DNA from: Deltaproteobacteria bacterium UBA4427
Lineage (GTDB): Bacteria > Myxococcota_A > UBA9160 > UBA4427
NCBI GenBank assembly: GCA_002390675.1
Contig: DGPZ01000206.1
Span: 1-7,259 of the forward strand
Length of the DNA: 7,259 bases
Reading direction: 5' to 3'
The notes beneath the pieces are model-generated. The model had not been told where the DNA came from. It saw nothing but the letters and a program-made list of their open reading frames with translations, and did not search any database. Position numbers and translations under genes: made by a program. Of this stretch, positions 6,637 to 7,259 are shown one piece after another; within the stretch, counting starts at the first letter, position 1, and each line of letters starts with the position of its first letter.

Positions 6637-7259
6637 ATGAAATCTCTCGTCAAGATTATTCAAATCCGTCCTGCCGTGTTCTTTCTCGTTTTGTTTCCGC
6701 TGTTCGCGTGCACTAGCTCTGACGCTCCGCTGCCGCTTGGAAACTCAGGGGCGGAGAGATTTGAGGTGAACGTACAAGTCCCCGAGAACGCGTATTTCGG
6801 CGACCTTCACGTGCACAGCGCCTTGTCGCCGGACGCATATATTCAGGGGACGCGGGCTACCGTCGATGACGCCTACCGTTACGCCAAGGGCGAGGCCATC
6901 GACCATGTGTCGGGCCGTCCGATTCAAGCGAAACGCGCCCTCGATTTTCTGGCGGTGACGGATCACGCCGAATACTTGGGGCTGCAGGAAGGCCTCTTTC
7001 CGAAGGAAGGCGAGGCGCTTGCCCGACCTGTTCTGGAATCGGTCAGACTTCCTCGCGTCTTTCTGTTAATGATGGAAAGCATGCAGTCGGGTACACCGCA
7101 TCTCGGATGGCTTGACGAAGAGAAAAGCAGAAACGCCTGGGCGGAGATCATCGACACGGCCAACCGCCACGATGACCCGGGACGTTTTTCGACGCTAGTC
7201 GGCTTCGAGTGGTCTTCGAGTCCCGGCGGGCGGAACCTTCATAGGAACGTGATCTTCGG
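6637..7259 (+). CDS. DUF3604 lipoprotein, 5' part (207+ aa, runs off the right edge)
   Basis: The frame starts at ATG 6637 and stays open to the window end, giving 207 complete codons and two bases. Residues 1-25 are a lipoprotein signal peptide ending LFAC, with Cys25 as the expected lipidation site, so the protein is probably envelope-anchored. YFGDLHVHSALSPDAY (53-68) and LDFLAVTDHAEYLG (102-115) are hallmark blocks of DUF3604 and resemble the metal-binding HxH and TDH motifs of PHP-type phosphoesterases (His58, His60, Asp109-His110). FSTLVGFEWSSSPGGRNLHRNVIF (184-207) continues the family pattern. Members usually run to several hundred residues more, so the C-terminal portion is missing from this window. 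The biochemical role of DUF3604 is not established; metal-dependent hydrolase is an inference from the PHP-like motifs. It follows the phosphatase gene on the same strand after 193 bases but seems to have its own promoter. Confidence 0.88.
   Translation, partial: MKSLVKIIQIRPAVFFLVLFPLFACTSSDAPLPLGNSGAERFEVNVQVPENAYFGDLHVHSALSPDAYIQGTRATVDDAYRYAKGEAIDHVSGRPIQAKRALDFLAVTDHAEYLGLQEGLFPKEGEALARPVLESVRLPRVFLLMMESMQSGTPHLGWLDEEKSRNAWAEIIDTANRHDDPGRFSTLVGFEWSSSPGGRNLHRNVIF

Noticed and set aside
1..7259. CRISPR array, tRNA, insertion sequence or phage defence system
   Set aside because: No regularly spaced repeats, cloverleaf-like sequence, transposase or recognisable defence domain is visible on either strand.

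Overview
The window looks like a chromosomal stretch from a Gram-negative, moderately GC-rich bacterium, most likely an environmental, pseudomonadotan- or myxococcotan-like lineage. Two predicted proteins carry lipoprotein signal peptides and a third has a Sec signal peptide. The gene families (spinster-like MFS permease, CaiB/BaiF CoA-transferase, EHN-type epoxide hydrolase, DUF3604) are common in catabolically versatile marine and soil bacteria. The exact taxon cannot be read from the sequence. There are no rRNA or tRNA genes, CRISPR arrays or intact mobile elements.

Layout. Positions 1 to about 440 hold no intact gene. On the minus strand, one frame is interrupted by only two stops and looks like a decayed or truncated coding region running off the left edge. 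A minus-strand MFS transporter follows (449-1801). Diverging from it is a broken N-terminal piece of a type III (CaiB/BaiF) CoA-transferase (1845-2225), followed by about 350 bases of non-coding, possibly decayed sequence. Next is an intact plus-strand epoxide hydrolase of the microsomal/EHN type (2580-3755). It converges on a minus-strand secreted paraoxonase-like beta-propeller enzyme (3834-4946). A 350-base divergent intergenic region with a perfect 19-bp palindrome separates that gene from a plus-strand lipoprotein acid phosphatase resembling tartrate-resistant (purple) acid phosphatase (5301-6443). The window ends inside a plus-strand DUF3604 lipoprotein (6637 to beyond the right edge). 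A near-consensus sigma-70 promoter sits so close to its ATG that the transcript may be leaderless.

How the genes may work together. The intact genes are mostly stand-alone hydrolases with different cell locations: a cytosolic epoxide hydrolase, an exported calcium-dependent lactonase/arylesterase-like enzyme, an envelope-anchored phosphatase and an envelope-anchored DUF3604 protein, plus an inner-membrane permease. Strands alternate and the spacers are long, so this is not one operon. It reads as an accessory neighbourhood for handling organic esters, lactones, epoxides and phosphoesters, with traces of gene decay at the left. The best points for a second look are the fully conserved metal-ligand sets of the paraoxonase-like and purple-phosphatase-like proteins, the palindromic operator candidate and the possible leaderless promoter.
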